Source: Candidatus Woesearchaeota archaeon (GTDB lineage Archaea > Nanobdellota > Nanobdellia > Woesearchaeales > GW2011-AR4). From it: a stretch of DNA of 12,824 bases. The position numbers and the translations under genes are program-made. The notes below the pieces were generated by a model. The model saw only the letters and a program-made list of their open reading frames with translations, was not told the DNA's origin and made no database searches. This document shows, in pieces, positions 11,139 through 12,824 of the stretch. Every line of letters starts with the position of its first letter. Position 1 is the stretch's first letter. The stretch spans positions 1 to 12,824 of the forward strand of contig JACOZO010000049.1 in assembly GCA_016181325.1 (NCBI GenBank). Direction: 5' to 3'.

Positions 11139-12824
11139 ATGGAATACGGGAAACTGGCCGGCATATACGAGCAACTGAATGAAACTACCAAAAGGCTCGA
11201 GAAAACACGCATAATATCGGAGTTTCTGAGGGAGACAAGCCCTGAAGAGCTGCCTATTGTAATGCTCCTGCTGGAAGGCAGGATATTCCCAAGCTATGAC
11301 CCAAGGGAAATCGGGGTTGCCTCGAGGCTGGTGCTGAAATCAATAAACGTAGCTGCGGGAATCCCAGTAACTGACATAGAGAGGGAGTGGAAAAAGACAG
11401 GCGATCTTGGGCTCGTGGCTGAAAACCTTGTCAAGGGCAAGAAACAGTCCACGCTGCACTCCAGCAAGCTCACCATGTCCAAGGTCTTTGAAAATCTGAG
11501 AAAACTGGCAACCTTGGAAGGCAGCGGCACTGTCGAAAGGAAGGTGCAGCTGATAGCGGAATTGCTGACGTCCTCAAGGCCGGTGGAGGCAAAATATGTA
11601 ATCAGGACGATACTCGGGAATATGCGCATAGGCGTCGGGGAAGGGGTCATCAGGGACGCCATAGTATGGGCGTTCTTTGGCAGAGAAATCGGAATCAAGT
11701 ACAATCCTGCCGGGAATGAGCCCGAGATTGAAGACCGGGACAAATACAATGAATTCCTCGCGGCTGTGCAGCATGCGTATGACGTGACCAATGATTTCGG
11801 GCCGGTGGCGAAAACTGCACGGACAAAAGGAATCAGGGGGCTTCAGGGCCTTGAGCTGACAGTCGGGGTGCCGCTTAAAGTGATGCTTGCTATCAAGACA
11901 GAGACAATTTCCGAGGCATTCGAGACTGTGGGAAAGCCTGCTGCTGTGGAGTTCAAATATGACGGCTTCAGGATACAGGCTCATAAAGACGGGGATGAAG
12001 TCAGGCTGTTCACAAGGCGGCTTGAGAATGTCACAGACCAGTTCCCTGATGTTGCTGGATTCATCAGGCATAATGTCAAAGGCAGGAATTTCATCATCGA
12101 TTCAGAAGCGGTGGGGCTTGACAGGAAGAGCGGCAAATACCTTCCGTTCCAGAGCATCTCTCAAAGAATCAAGAGAAAATACGGCATCGAGCAGATGTCA
12201 AAGGATTTTCCAGTTGAGCTGAATATCTTTGATATAGTCTATTATGACGGCAAGAGCCTGCTGCACACGAAGTTCAGGGAAAGGAGGGAGCTGCTGCAGA
12301 AGATAGTGAAGCAGGAGAAGGGGAAAATAGCGCTCTCAAGCTCAATCATCACCTCAAGCGAAAAGGACGTCGAGAATTTCTTCAGCAAGTCCGTCAAGGC
12401 AGGAAATGAGGGACTGATGCTGAAATCGCTTGATGCGCCGTACAAGCCGGGCGCAAGGGTCGGCTATATGATCAAGTTCAAGGTTATAATGGACACGCTG
12501 GACCTTGTTGTCGTGAAGGCTGAATGGGGGGAAGGGAAAAGGTCAAAATGGCTCAGCAGCTTTACGCTTGCATGCTTCAATGACGGCGAATTCCTTGAAG
12601 TGGGCAAGGCCAGCACAGGCCTCAAGGAGAAAAAAGAGGAAGGGCTGAGCTTCGAGGAAATGACAAAAATGCTCAAGCCATTGGTCATTGAAGGGGAAGG
12701 CAAGGAAGTCATTGTCAGGCCGAAGATTGTCCTTGAGATCGGCTACGAGGAGATACAGAAAAGCCCGACATACGCCTCCGGCTATGCCCTGAGGTTCCCA
12801 CGTGTGATAAGCCTGAGAGAAGAC
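11139..12824 (+). CDS. lig: ATP-dependent DNA ligase, family I, C-terminus off the window
   Basis: The reading frame from ATG 11139 stays open for 562 codons to the right edge without a stop, so only the last tens of residues are missing compared with archaeal ligases of about 560-600. The enzyme seals nicks through a lysyl-AMP intermediate and is the replicative and repair ligase of archaea. An N-terminal DNA-binding domain (to about 210, with NMRIGVGEGVIRDA) is followed by the adenylation domain: motif I EFKYDGFR with the nucleophile Lys273, motif III FIIDSEAV (Glu323), motif IIIa FDIVYYDG, motif IV EGLMLK (Glu424), motif V MIKFK near 444-448. The OB domain ends with the RFPR motif VI at 552-555. 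All catalytic motifs are intact. Confidence 0.93.
   Translation, partial: MEYGKLAGIYEQLNETTKRLEKTRIISEFLRETSPEELPIVMLLLEGRIFPSYDPREIGVASRLVLKSINVAAGIPVTDIEREWKKTGDLGLVAENLVKGKKQSTLHSSKLTMSKVFENLRKLATLEGSGTVERKVQLIAELLTSSRPVEAKYVIRTILGNMRIGVGEGVIRDAIVWAFFGREIGIKYNPAGNEPEIEDRDKYNEFLAAVQHAYDVTNDFGPVAKTARTKGIRGLQGLELTVGVPLKVMLAIKTETISEAFETVGKPAAVEFKYDGFRIQAHKDGDEVRLFTRRLENVTDQFPDVAGFIRHNVKGRNFIIDSEAVGLDRKSGKYLPFQSISQRIKRKYGIEQMSKDFPVELNIFDIVYYDGKSLLHTKFRERRELLQKIVKQEKGKIALSSSIITSSEKDVENFFSKSVKAGNEGLMLKSLDAPYKPGARVGYMIKFKVIMDTLDLVVVKAEWGEGKRSKWLSSFTLACFNDGEFLEVGKASTGLKEKKEEGLSFEEMTKMLKPLVIEGEGKEVIVRPKIVLEIGYEEIQKSPTYASGYALRFPRVISLRED

Noticed and set aside
11294..12071. Two overlapping long open frames on minus opposite the DNA ligase
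   Set aside because: Both are shadows of the ligase, whose motifs I, III, IV, V and VI are all in the plus frame.

Overview
The window looks like archaeal chromosome. The coding set includes an ATP-dependent DNA ligase, HerA and Mre11 homologues, and archaeal-style GatC, GatA and GatB. Codons rich in AGG, AGA and ATA and TATA boxes about 25-30 bases upstream of start codons support this. Several genes would be leaderless, while genes inside the operon carry Shine-Dalgarno sequences. Small size, tight packing and a simple gene set would fit a DPANN-type lineage, but that placement is an impression and not a demonstration.

Layout. Positions 1-145 (minus) hold the N-terminus of a probable B12-binding radical SAM protein that runs off the left edge; a divergent promoter region separates it from a CorA-like cation channel gene (256-1383, plus). 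Next come a HerA-like ATPase (1483-2943), an Mre11-like nuclease (2987-4207), a NicO/NiCoT-type nickel-cobalt transporter with a His-rich loop (4297-4962) and a two-helix membrane miniprotein (5073-5255), all on plus. From 5268 to 11063 everything lies on minus. In transcription order this is a nitroreductase with a basic tail (11063-10392), a 44-residue acidic miniprotein (10309-10175), a 199-bp nested inverted-repeat element (9949-10147), a PfkB-family sugar kinase (9901-9002), and an operon gatC - cyclophilin lipoprotein - gatA - gatB (8964-5268). An ATP-dependent DNA ligase gene (11139 to the right edge, plus) is divergent from the nitroreductase and is open at the window end.

How the genes work together. 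GatC, GatA and GatB form the tRNA-dependent amidotransferase that converts Asp-tRNA(Asn) and/or Glu-tRNA(Gln) to the amidated form; the genes touch or overlap and are probably co-translated. The cyclophilin inserted between gatC and gatA has a lipoprotein signal and presumably works outside the cell, so its place in a translation operon is unexplained. HerA and Mre11 normally act with Rad50 and NurA in DNA end resection; neither partner gene is beside them here.

The observations most worth a second look are three. The HerA-like protein seems to lack about 20-25 residues of its ATPase core at a point consistent with a microhomology deletion. The 199-bp element has three nested stems, two hairpins and a possible pseudoknot, and could be an undescribed structured RNA or a MITE-like repeat. 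A cyclophilin lipoprotein gene is built into the gat operon. No CRISPR array, tRNA, recognisable rRNA or transposase gene was seen.
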